64,000 nucleotides of DNA from Acidimicrobiia bacterium (lineage in GTDB: Bacteria > Actinomycetota > Acidimicrobiia > Acidimicrobiales > CAIXPF01): the NCBI GenBank assembly GCA_947476745.1, contig CANJRG010000009.1, positions 62,001 through 126,000 of the forward strand. The letters are read 5' to 3'. A model generated the notes under the pieces. It saw nothing but the letters and a program-made list of their open reading frames with translations. It was not told where the DNA came from and did no database searches. The position numbers and the translations under genes were made by a program. Shown here piece by piece: positions 56,642 through 64,000 of this stretch (position 1 is its first letter; each line of letters begins with the position of its first letter).

Positions 56642-57784
56642 GTGCACGATGAGCCGCTCGGCATCAAATCAGGCGAGATCCAGTTGCTCGCCGTCTACGA
56701 CGTGGCGGACGAGATCGACCTGGGCCGGCTCGAGCTGCTTCTGCACGCAGCGCCGCGTGATCGTGTGCCGCAGGAGATCGGCCGGTTGACCCTCGAACGG
56801 CAGCCGGGCTCGCTGGCCTTCGCCGATCCGCCGGTGGCTGCGCGTATCGCCGACAGCAGGCTCGATGTCGACGGGCTCAGCCTTGCCGTCGGGGTCCGGG
56901 TCCGTTTCTACGACTTCGGGGCCCTCGCCGTGCAGTGGTCGGTCGCCGTCCCGGACGGGTGCACCATCGAGGACCTGGTCGGGCTGTCCGTCGCGCTGGA
57001 AGCCCCTGCGGTGCAGGCGGACCTCGCAGGCCGGATGGGGGCCGACGCTGACGCCGCCATGGCCGCGGTAGTGCCGGCGTTGTCGCAACCTGGCCGGAAC
57101 GGACCGCCGGAGACCTTCACGGTCTACGTGGTGAACCGGTTCGACCGAGCGGTGTCGGCCGAGGAGCTGCTGGCGTCGGGGGCCGTCGCCCGGATGGTCG
57201 TGGGGGAGCAGGACGCCCTGTCGCCGCAGCTGCACGCGGAGGTGCGCGCCGGTTCGTTCTCCTACACCGACCGCGACCTGGTCACCATCAGCTACGACCA
57301 GGCGTTCGTCTACGACCCGGTCAGCGCGGCCGACATCAGCGCCTTGCTGGAGTTCGCCCTGGCCCAGGTGCTCGAGCTGGGCTTCTACGACGCCGAGCTC
57401 GATGCCCGTCTCGCGGTCTTGGGCCAGGCCATTCGTGAACCGGCACGTCATGCCCGGCGGTGGGGGTTGGGACGGTCCCGCTTCGAGACCCTGCGGCGCG
57501 AGGTGCTCGTTCAACATGTCGAGTTGGTCCAGGTCCTCGAGCGGGTGACGACGGCGGTGAAGGTGACCGAGGACCTGCACTACGCCCGCATCTACCGCGC
57601 CGCCATGCGCATCTTCCGGGCGGGCGAGCTCAGTGACGCCAGCAACCGCAAGCTCGAGCTGGTGTTCCGGACCTACACCATGTTGGCGGACGAGGTGGAC
57701 AGCCACGTCGCCCACCGGCTCGAGTGGATCATCATCGTCCTGATCCTCATCGAGATCGTGCTCGGCATTGCCGAGAAGCTCTAG
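56642..57784 (+). CDS. RMD1/DUF155 family protein
   Basis: A 380-residue protein with an N-terminal alpha/beta part, a central RMD1-like region (FYDFGALAVQWSVAVPDGCT) and the family's C-terminus: a long helical segment ending with a tail helix DSHVAHRLEWIIIVLILIEI. The homologues in eukaryotes are mitochondrial inner membrane proteins needed for translation (RMND1); the bacterial role is unknown. GAGG lies 8 nt before the GTG start. It follows the MoxR operon by 33 nt. Confidence 0.8.
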   Translation: MHDEPLGIKSGEIQLLAVYDVADEIDLGRLELLLHAAPRDRVPQEIGRLTLERQPGSLAFADPPVAARIADSRLDVDGLSLAVGVRVRFYDFGALAVQWSVAVPDGCTIEDLVGLSVALEAPAVQADLAGRMGADADAAMAAVVPALSQPGRNGPPETFTVYVVNRFDRAVSAEELLASGAVARMVVGEQDALSPQLHAEVRAGSFSYTDRDLVTISYDQAFVYDPVSAADISALLEFALAQVLELGFYDAELDARLAVLGQAIREPARHARRWGLGRSRFETLRREVLVQHVELVQVLERVTTAVKVTEDLHYARIYRAAMRIFRAGELSDASNRKLELVFRTYTMLADEVDSHVAHRLEWIIIVLILIEIVLGIAEKL

Positions 57785-57826
57785 CGCGTCCGCGACCCGG
57801 GGTTCCGTTCGGGCCTCCCGCTGCAC

Positions 57827-59200
57827 TCAGAACAGCGATATCAGCGCGTCGGGGTCGAAGGCCTGCAGGTTCGGCAGCACGAGGTCGAGGTCGGCAGCGG
57901 AGACCCCGAACCACCGGCCGAGACGTGCGGCGTACTGGTCGACCGAGATCGTCGGCACGAATACGCCGTTGCCGACGTCCACCGAGGAACCGAACGCTGC
58001 CGGTGGGACGTCGCCGTAGATGGTCCCGCCGTTGACGTCACCGCCGATGACCAGGTGATGCGCGCCCCAACCGTGGTCGGATCCGTCGCCGTTGCTGGCC
58101 AGCGCCCGCCCGAAGTCGCTCGCAGTGAACAGGACCACCTGTGACCGCCGGCCGAGCTGGCCCAGCCAACTCCAGAACGCCGTCACCGCAGTATCGACCT
58201 GGCGGAGCAGCGCGTTCTGTTGGGGGACGAGTTGGTCGTGGGTGTCGAATCCGCCGAGACCGACGAAGAACACCTGACGGTTCGTGCCGAGGCCGGTCTG
58301 TGCGGCAATGGTTCGTGCCACCACGTGCAACTGGGCGGCGAGCAGGTTGTTCGCTGGAAGCGCAGGGCTCAGCGACCCGGCCGGCGGGAGAGAGGTCCGC
58401 AAACGTGCGTTGGCGTCGAGCGAACGTCGGGTCACCGCACTGATCTCGTCCTCGAACAGATGGGCCCGCCCGGCCGTCAGCATCTGCTGGTAGACGACGG
58501 AACCTCGCGCCGAGCCGTAGAGGCTGGCCCCGGCAGGTTTGAGGTTGAGCCCGCCCGAGGTGCTCATCTGGAACGGCGCGATGCTGCTGCCGGACAGGAA
58601 CAGGGGTCGTCCACTGGTCGACACCGCCGTGAACACGTTCGAAGAGTTCGTGTTCATCAGGCGATCGGCGAGGCTGCCGCCCCAGCCGAGGTGGGCACCT
58701 TCGCCACTGGCCTGTCTTGCCTGCCAGGCCGATTGCTGGTCGTTGTGGGAGCGCAACTTCGGCGGGAGTGCGACGCTCCCGGCCAGGTACTGCGAAACGG
58801 TGGTCGGCACGATCAGCGGTCCGACGTTCGCCACGATCGCCGCGTCGGCGTCGAGGTACAGCTGTCGGATGCCCGCGAGCGACGGGTGGAGCGCGAAGGA
58901 GCGGCCGCCCTGGCTGGCGGTCGGACCGAGGTCGGTTGCCGCCAACGTGTCGCGTTGCAAAGCGATGGACGGGCGGGCTGCGGCGTATTCGGCGTAGGTC
59001 TCGGTGTCGGTCGGGACGAGCAGGTTCGTGTGGTCGTTGCCGCCGAGGAGGAACAGGCACACGAGGGCCCGGTACTCGTCGAGCTGTGCCGCCACCGTGC
59101 TCATCGCCGCCACGTCCGCGGCGAAGGAGCCGGCAGAGCCCAGCAGAGAGAGCGCGGCCGTACGTTTCAGCAGGTCGCGCCGGGACAAACGGGAGGTCAT
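57827..59200 (-). CDS. DUF1501 domain secreted protein
   Basis: A 457-residue protein with a twin-arginine signal (SRLSRRDLLKRTAALSLLG) and the DUF1501 core: ALVCLFLLGGNDHTNLLVPT, FALHPSLAGIRQLY, VFFVGLGGFDTHDQL and LFTASDFGRALASNGDGSDH, which resembles the alkaline phosphatase/sulfatase-type metal site. Exported and possibly hydrolytic; function unproven. It pairs with the DUF1800 gene 13 nt upstream, the usual combination. Confidence 0.9.
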   Translation of the reverse strand: MTSRLSRRDLLKRTAALSLLGSAGSFAADVAAMSTVAAQLDEYRALVCLFLLGGNDHTNLLVPTDTETYAEYAAARPSIALQRDTLAATDLGPTASQGGRSFALHPSLAGIRQLYLDADAAIVANVGPLIVPTTVSQYLAGSVALPPKLRSHNDQQSAWQARQASGEGAHLGWGGSLADRLMNTNSSNVFTAVSTSGRPLFLSGSSIAPFQMSTSGGLNLKPAGASLYGSARGSVVYQQMLTAGRAHLFEDEISAVTRRSLDANARLRTSLPPAGSLSPALPANNLLAAQLHVVARTIAAQTGLGTNRQVFFVGLGGFDTHDQLVPQQNALLRQVDTAVTAFWSWLGQLGRRSQVVLFTASDFGRALASNGDGSDHGWGAHHLVIGGDVNGGTIYGDVPPAAFGSSVDVGNGVFVPTISVDQYAARLGRWFGVSAADLDLVLPNLQAFDPDALISLF

Positions 59201-59213
59201 GACGCGAGGTCCC

Positions 59214-60962
59214 TCATTTCTGCACCAGGTAGTCGGGCGAGGACAGCGTGAAGAGCGCAGCAGTCCACACCCGCCGTTGCCGTGCGGAGGTCTGATTCCT
59301 GGTGGGCATGGCGATGGCGACGACGGCGTCGCGGATCATGGCGAGCGTTGCTGTGCTCAGGGTGTTTCCGGTGAGCAGCAGGTTCATCCGTCCGATGAGG
59401 AGGTCGGGGTCGTGGGCGATGGCGATCTCGGCGCTGTAGTCGGCCTTGAGGTCCCGGGAGATTCCGACCCCCGACGAGATCGCCCCGTAGAGGAAGTTGG
59501 CGTAGCCGAGCACGCTCGCCTCGTCGGTGATCTGCAGTTCGGGGGCGACGAGGCCGGCATCGGCGATCGCTGCGTTCTGCGGGGTGTACCCGGGCCGGTA
59601 GAAGTTGAACACCGACGGCGCGTACAACGGCGACTGCCCCAGACCGGCCAGGCCGACATCGGTCCGGCCGATCCGGAAGCCTCCCGAGCTCGACCGGACG
59701 TTGAACGCCCGCATCCAGTTCGCCAGTCGGAGCACCGGCTCGCGTACTCGCCCCGTCCGGGTGTCGCCGATGTCCGGTCTGGCCCGCGCTTCGGGATCGA
59801 GGAGTACCGCTGCGGCGAGTGCCTGCAGGTCCCCGCGCGCACCGGTTCCGGTCGACCAGCTACCGGATGCGTACCGGCCGGTGTCGAAGGCGGTCGACAC
59901 CCGGCTGACGTAGGCCGGTGAAGGATTGCTGGTGACCAGGCGTTGGATGAGCTGGCGCCCGATGAACGGCCCGACGTTGGGGTGGGCAGCCAGGGTGTCG
60001 AGGGCGACGGCGAGGTCGGCATCGGGGTCGATCTGGCCGGGTGGGATGGTGACGCCGAGGAAGTGTTTCTCCAGGACCGAGTGGAACTGTGGGTAGGCCT
60101 CCATCGGTCTGACGACCTCGTCGGCCTTGTGGGCGAGGAGGCGTTGGGTGAATCGGGCCTTGGACTTGTCGGTCCCCGCCCACGAGAACCCGGTGAAGAC
60201 CCGCGACAGGCCGACGACGTCCTCGGTGCGGTAGGTCTCGATCGGGTCGCCCGCGATCAGGCGTATCGATCCGTCCGGGTTGAGTTCGTACAGCCCGATC
60301 GAGAACAGCTGCATGATCTCTCGGGCGAAGTTCTGGTCGGGTACCTGGTAACCCTCGGCGTCTTCCTTCTGATTGCCCAGGTGCGAGAGGTACAGCCCCA
60401 TCATCGGATGGCGGGTGACCCCTTCGAGCAGCGCGCGGTAGGTGCCGTAGGCCGAGGCGCCGAGAAGGTCCAGGTAACTCGCCACGCCGAGCGGGTAGAA
60501 GTTGACGGCCGAGGAGATCATCGAGACCACGAAGATCTGGGAGTACGAGAACGCCAGTCGTTGGCGGACTTGGTCCTGACCGGTGGCCGCCTGCCTCCAG
60601 AACGAGTTCAGCAGCTCTTCCTGCGGCCGGGACCTGGTCTTGACCACGGTCTGATGGATCGGCGACGCCGGCAGGGCGAATTGCTCGTCGAGCCAGGCGC
60701 CGTAGCCCAGTTGCCGGAGCCGGTCGATCTCCGCTGCCGTGGGTCCGAACGTGGCCTGGGACAGGAAGCGCGCGGCCTCGCCGGCGTCGGGATTCGGGTA
60801 ATCGACGGTACCGCTCACTCGCCCGCCAGTCAGCTCGCCGCAAGTCGTCGCGGACAACGACAGGATCACCCACTGTGGCAGATACCACCGACACGGTCCG
60901 TGCCGGACGCGAGTGTTCGCCCGGATTGGGGACAAGCATTTCGAAACCCGTCCCACGGTCAT
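59214..60962 (-). CDS. DUF1800 domain protein
   Basis: A 582-residue protein (start uncertain) with the DUF1800 sequence: ARFLSQATFGPTAAEIDRLR, WRQAATGQDQVRQRLAFSYS, NFAREIMQLFSIGLYELNPD and a C-terminal LNLLLTGNTLST-like region. DUF1800 and DUF1501 proteins are encoded together in many bacteria, role unknown. The ATG at 60962 has no good ribosome binding site, no signal peptide is clear, and an internal GTG near 60867 could be the true start. Confidence 0.85.
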   Translation of the reverse strand: MTVGRVSKCLSPIRANTRVRHGPCRWYLPQWVILSLSATTCGELTGGRVSGTVDYPNPDAGEAARFLSQATFGPTAAEIDRLRQLGYGAWLDEQFALPASPIHQTVVKTRSRPQEELLNSFWRQAATGQDQVRQRLAFSYSQIFVVSMISSAVNFYPLGVASYLDLLGASAYGTYRALLEGVTRHPMMGLYLSHLGNQKEDAEGYQVPDQNFAREIMQLFSIGLYELNPDGSIRLIAGDPIETYRTEDVVGLSRVFTGFSWAGTDKSKARFTQRLLAHKADEVVRPMEAYPQFHSVLEKHFLGVTIPPGQIDPDADLAVALDTLAAHPNVGPFIGRQLIQRLVTSNPSPAYVSRVSTAFDTGRYASGSWSTGTGARGDLQALAAAVLLDPEARARPDIGDTRTGRVREPVLRLANWMRAFNVRSSSGGFRIGRTDVGLAGLGQSPLYAPSVFNFYRPGYTPQNAAIADAGLVAPELQITDEASVLGYANFLYGAISSGVGISRDLKADYSAEIAIAHDPDLLIGRMNLLLTGNTLSTATLAMIRDAVVAIAMPTRNQTSARQRRVWTAALFTLSSPDYLVQK

Positions 60963-61033
60963 CCTCTGGCACGGTTGTTGTGCCGGCCTCGGAGGAGCCA
61001 GGTGGTCGGCGTGACGTCGGGTTGGTACCGTGA

Positions 61034-61234
61034 TCGCCGCGCGGTGGCCCGCTGCTCGAGTACTGGGTCACCGGCAAGGAGAAGATGGGTCTCTCCGTGC
61101 GGGAGCAGGAACGGGTGATCCTTCCCATGGGCTGTCAGTACCGCAGCAACTACGTCTGGAAGCGCCACGTGCTGGTGGCCAGGGAGTTCGGGGTCGACGA
61201 CACCGAGCTCGACGGGCTGCTCGGGGCCGGTTGA
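61034..61234 (+). pseudogene. carboxymuconolactone decarboxylase-like fragment
   Basis: The plus strand encodes PLLEYWVTGKEKMGLSVREQ then ERVILPMGC and YVWKRHVLVAREFGVDDTEL. This matches the pattern of CMD/AhpD-type proteins (reactive-cysteine region, W..H....E.G....E), but a stop at 61031 cuts off the N-terminal half. An ATG at 61085 would give 49 residues. Probably a 5'-truncated remnant. Confidence 0.6.
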
Positions 61235-61299
61235 TCACCTGGTGGGAGACCTCGGTGGCCCGAGGGTCTCGCGTGGGCTTCCGCGACCGAGCCGCGGCG

Positions 61300-61647
61300 T
61301 CAGGCCGCCGTGGCATCCGCAGCGTGTAGCTGGTCCCAGAACCGTCGGTGTACCCAGGCATCGAGCGAGCCGAGCTGCAGGCGCGCGTACAGCCGACCCT
61401 TCGGCGGGCCGAAACGGTGGTTGCGCGGCAGTTCGAACAGCACGGCCCGCACCGTGGACAGCTTCACCGCCGTGGTCTGGAACACCACGACGCGTCGGTT
61501 CGTGGCTGCGACGATGTAGTTGTAGCCCCCGTCGCCGCCGAAGAGCTTCCACGGTGCCGATCGCAGCGCCGGGAAGGCAGCCTGTAGTTCCTCGCCGGGT
61601 GACAGCCGGGCGGTGACGGCGGCACGGAGGTTCGTCTCGAGCGCCAT
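61300..61647 (-). CDS. small PH-like domain protein
   Basis: A 115-residue protein with a beta-rich pattern of the bacterial PH type: YIVAATNRRVVVFQTTAVKL and a GPPKGRLYARLQLGSLDAWV strand pair. Function unknown. GAGG is 5 nt before the ATG. Confidence 0.65.
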   Translation of the reverse strand: MALETNLRAAVTARLSPGEELQAAFPALRSAPWKLFGGDGGYNYIVAATNRRVVVFQTTAVKLSTVRAVLFELPRNHRFGPPKGRLYARLQLGSLDAWVHRRFWDQLHAADATAA

Positions 61648-61718
61648 GGTCGCCTCGGTGGCATCAGCGGTCCGAGGGGACGAGAGCGGCGGTGCGGCGC
61701 ACCTTCGTCGGTCCTGTG

Positions 61719-61792
61719 TGGAGCGGGTGACGGGAATCGAACCCGCACTGTCAGCTTGGGAAGCTGATGTTCTACCATTGAACTACACCCGC
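61719..61792 (-). tRNA. tRNA-Gly (anticodon CCC)
   Basis: The minus strand reads GCGGGTGTAGTTCAATGG..., with acceptor stem GCGGGTG/CACCCGC, anticodon stem TCAGC/GCTGA around the loop TTCCCAA (anticodon CCC), TpsiC arm GCGGGTTCGATTCCCGT and an encoded CCA (61719-61721). Confidence 0.95.
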
Positions 61793-61855
61793 AGCGACCG
61801 TCGAGCGTAGCGCGTCGCAGGCCCGCTCACCTAGGTCGGGTCCGGGCGGGTGGCC

Positions 61856-61861
61856 TAACGT
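61856..61861 (+). promoter_or_regulatory. -10 element of a leaderless promoter (dcd)
   Basis: TAACGT is followed by 6 nt and the GTG at 61868. Confidence 0.4.
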
Positions 61862-61867
61862 GGGGCT

Positions 61868-62437
61868 GTGATCCTCTCCGATCGGACGTTGCGGGAAGAG
61901 CTCGGCGCCGGGCGCATCGTGATCGACCCCTTGGGTCCCAACGCCATCCAACCGTCGTCGGTCGATCTTCGCCTCGACTCGGCGTTCCTGGTGTTCCGCA
62001 ACTACACGAGGGGACTGATCGACGTCCGCCAGGACCTGACCGACCTGACCGAGTTGGTCGAGGTCGCCCCGGACGAGCCGTTCATCTTGCATCCCGGCGA
62101 GTTCGTGCTGGGTTCGACGCTGGAGCGGGTGGTGGTACCCATCGATCTGGTTGCCCGACTCGAGGGCAAGTCCAGCCTGGGTCGGCTCGGGTTGCTCATC
62201 CACTCCACCGCAGGCTTCGTCGATGCCGGCTGGGACGGCCAGCTGACGCTCGAGCTGTCGAATGTTGCCAGCCTGCCCATCACGCTCTACCCGTCGATGA
62301 AGATCGGCCAGATCAGCTTCATCCGGATGACAACCCCGGCGGACATCCCTTACGGATCGTCCCAGGTCGGCTCCAAGTACCAGAACCAGCGTGGCCCTCG
62401 GCCCAGCCGGTACTGGGAGAACTTCGGCAACGCCTGA
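61868..62437 (+). CDS. dcd: dCTP deaminase
   Basis: A 189-residue trimeric dUTPase-fold enzyme. Motifs include [56 protein letters not shown] and [12 protein letters not shown] (catalytic Glu). It deaminates dCTP to dUTP. Actinobacterial enzymes are often bifunctional and yield dUMP directly; that cannot be decided here. Start is GTG at 61868. Confidence 0.93.
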   Translation: MILSDRTLREELGAGRIVIDPLGPNAIQPSSVDLRLDSAFLVFRNYTRGLIDVRQDLTDLTELVEVAPDEPFILHPGEFVLGSTLERVVVPIDLVARLEGKSSLGRLGLLIHSTAGFVDAGWDGQLTLELSNVASLPITLYPSMKIGQISFIRMTTPADIPYGSSQVGSKYQNQRGPRPSRYWENFGNA

Positions 62438-62577
62438 TTGTCCAGGCGCAGCCTGACGCGCTCCGTGACGTCTTTCCGGGCATGGTGGACGCCGGTCGGA
62501 TCCACCGGCTGTCGTCCGCGCCGAATGTGCCGAATGTGCCGAATCCCCACAATTGTGCCTCTTGACCTGCGGTTCCG

Positions 62578-62605
62578 TTGCGGCGAATCGACGTCGATTC
62601 GCCGC
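62578..62605. repeat. repeated palindrome, copy 2
   Basis: The 26-bp perfect palindrome GCGGCGAATCGAC plus its reverse complement (62580-62605), preceded by TT as in copy 1. It shares 28 consecutive nt with 50514-50541. Confidence 0.9.
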
Positions 62606-62692
62606 GAGCGCGTCGTTCAGATGTGGCGCCGGCAGCAATTCGCCGGAAAACGCGGCCCGGTGCCGACTGCGTCGAGTGGTCGCGCGGTGGCC

Positions 62693-62733
62693 AAAAATGG
62701 AACCAGCTGGGGTGACCGTGTCGGTCGCCCCAG
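62693..62733 (-). terminator. terminator after the Fe-S oxidoreductase gene
   Basis: On the minus strand CTGGGGCGACC-GACAC-GGTCACCCCAG makes an 11-bp stem (one G-T pair), followed by CTGGTTCCA and five Ts. It lies 24 nt beyond the stop of the gene at 62758. Confidence 0.65.
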
Positions 62734-62757
62734 CCGGTGTTCGAACGATCGGGTCGC

Positions 62758-64000
62758 TCAGTCGCCGAGCAGTTCGGCCTCGGCGTCCGCGACATCCTGG
62801 ATGAAGGACGGCACCCCGTCGCGAGCGGCTTCACCGCGTTCGATGGCCTCGAGGAGGTGCATGGAGATGTCGGCGACGCGGACCTCGTGCTCTTCCTTGC
62901 CGGCCGCCTTCACCCCGTCGTCCAGCATGATGTAGCAGAACGGGCAGGCCGTCGCGACCCGGGTCGCCCCGGTGGCGATCAGTTCCTGCGCCCGCTCGTC
63001 GTTCACTTTCTTGCCGATGGATTCCTCCATCCACATGCGGGCACCGCCGGCGCCGCAGCACATGCCGTTGGTGCCGTTGCGGGCTGCTTCGACCACCTGG
63101 ACCCCGGCCAAGGAGCCGATCACCCGACGGGGCGCCTCGTAGATGTCGTTGTGGCGGCCGAGGTAGCACGAGTCGTGGTAGACGACCCGTTCGTCGAGCC
63201 GGGCTCCGCTGAGGTCCAGCCGGCCGTCGGACACCAGCGACTCGAGGAACTGGCTGTGGTGCACGACCTCGTAGTTGCCACCGAGCTGCGGGTACTCGTT
63301 GCGCATGGTGTTGAAGCAGTGCGGACACTGCGTGATGATTTTGCGCACGCCCATTCCGTTGAGGTTGGCCACGTTCTGCTTGGCCAGCATCTGGAACAGG
63401 TACTCGTTGCCGGAGCGGCGCGCCGGGTCGCCGGTGCACATCTCCGACGGGCCGAGGATGGCGAAGTCGATTCCGGCCCGCCGCAGCAGCTTGGCCGTCG
63501 CCTCGGTGACCCGCTTGTTCTTGTCGTCGAACGAGCCGGCGCAGCCGACCCAGTACAGGTACTCGTGGGCGAAGGGGTCACCGGGATCGACGATCTGGAC
63601 ACCCGGCACCTTGTCGGCCCAGGCACCCCGGTCCGACTGCGACATCGACCAAGGGTTGCCCGAGTTCTCCATGGCCCGGTAGGCGTTACCCAGCTCGGTG
63701 GGGAAGTTCGACTCCATCAGCGACAGGTACCGCCGCATGTCGAGGATCTTGTCGAGGATCTCGATGTTGACCGGGCAGATCTCGTCACAGGCCCGGCAGC
63801 TGGTGCAGCTCCACAGCTCTTCCGGCGTGATGCGGTCGAACATCCAGTTCGCCGGGACGGTGATCTCGGAGTTGACCCCGATGGGGGGCGACACCGCAGG
63901 GTCGCCGGTGCGGGCCATGACCTCGCCGGTCTTGAGCACGATCTCCCGGGGATCGAGCGGCTTGCCAGTGGCGTGGGCCGGGCACACGGCGGTGCATCGC
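62758..64000 (-). CDS. (Fe-S)-binding oxidoreductase with CCG domains (5' end outside window)
   Basis: The visible 414 codons begin within a cysteine cluster (RCTAVCPAHATGKP), continue with a second [4Fe-4S] motif CTSCRACDEICP and two CCG domains (YLYWVGCAGSFD... and GMCCGAGGARMWMEE, plus TQCPHCFNTM and DSCYLGRHNDIYEAP). This is the heterodisulfide reductase/GlpC-like Fe-S subunit, common as an electron-transfer partner of acyl-CoA or lactate dehydrogenases. The N-terminus lies beyond the right edge, where a membrane domain may be fused, so its exact type is open. Confidence 0.88.
   Translation of the reverse strand, partial: RCTAVCPAHATGKPLDPREIVLKTGEVMARTGDPAVSPPIGVNSEITVPANWMFDRITPEELWSCTSCRACDEICPVNIEILDKILDMRRYLSLMESNFPTELGNAYRAMENSGNPWSMSQSDRGAWADKVPGVQIVDPGDPFAHEYLYWVGCAGSFDDKNKRVTEATAKLLRRAGIDFAILGPSEMCTGDPARRSGNEYLFQMLAKQNVANLNGMGVRKIITQCPHCFNTMRNEYPQLGGNYEVVHHSQFLESLVSDGRLDLSGARLDERVVYHDSCYLGRHNDIYEAPRRVIGSLAGVQVVEAARNGTNGMCCGAGGARMWMEESIGKKVNDERAQELIATGATRVATACPFCYIMLDDGVKAAGKEEHEVRVADISMHLLEAIERGEAARDGVPSFIQDVADAEAELLGD

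Larger units (their letters stand above)
62438..62757. other. intergenic region between dcd and the Fe-S oxidoreductase
   Basis: 320 nt without a gene. It contains a short tandem repeat (GCCGAATGT twice plus GCCGAAT, 62520-62544), the second copy of the palindrome (62578-62605) and a terminator hairpin. Confidence 0.6.

Overview
The window is high-GC DNA from an actinobacterium and contains the chromosomal replication origin. The origin block (gyrA-gyrB-dciA-recF-dnaN-oriC-dnaA, divergent from rpmH-rnpA-yidD-yidC-jag-rsmG-parA-parB) is followed by a cwlM-like gene, trxA, trxB, a membrane Ser/Thr kinase and a DUF6049 protein. This gene order, together with DUF5318 next to a class A PBP, DUF3566 after gyrA, a mycothiol-dependent-enzyme family member and leaderless GTG/ATG starts, points to Actinomycetota. 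Acidimicrobiia is my best guess by inference; no 16S gene is present to prove it.

Layout. 1-6.1 kb: a TPP-dependent enzyme (cut by the window edge), an unknown membrane protein, an inositol-phosphatase-family enzyme, a maleylpyruvate-isomerase-family enzyme, an NAD(P)-binding dehydrogenase-like protein and tRNA-Ile(GAU). 6.2-17 kb, minus strand: the replication operon, with oriC in the dnaA-dnaN gap. 17.3-24.7 kb, plus strand: ribosomal protein L34/RNase P/membrane insertase genes and the ParABS genes, interrupted between rsmG and parA by a decayed IS1380-type transposase, a split parS-like inverted repeat and a small LAGLIDADG-like gene. 24.8-32.5 kb, minus strand: CwlM-like protein, thioredoxin system with a perfect parS beside it, a holin-like membrane protein, a protein kinase with ectodomain, DUF6049 and a GNAT enzyme. 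No murJ is seen where this block usually carries it.

32.6-41 kb: HDAC-family deacetylase, methyltransferase, DUF5318-PBP1A, then rpsF-ssb-rpsR-rplI and dnaB, with a cluster of DnaA boxes before dnaB. 41-50 kb is more mixed: CoA-transferase, a broken and an intact tspO, an 84-nt copy of the dnaB 3' end, a Tat lipoprotein, nicotinate phosphoribosyltransferase, Sco1, an S4 protein and an ABC-F ATPase. 50.6-64 kb: two CitE/HpcH-family lyase genes (malyl-CoA metabolism), a MoxR-DUF58-DUF4129 operon, an RMD1/DUF155 protein, a DUF1501/DUF1800 pair, tRNA-Gly(CCC), dcd and an Fe-S oxidoreductase cut by the right edge.

The observations most worth following are the split parS plus LAGLIDADG gene between rsmG and parA, the dnaB 3'-end direct repeat around a 2-kb segment, a perfect palindrome repeated in two distant intergenic regions, the DnaA-box cluster at dnaB, and a recurring TANNNT-(6 to 8 nt)-start-codon arrangement suggesting widespread leaderless transcripts. 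All family assignments are by motif reading; no database search was run.
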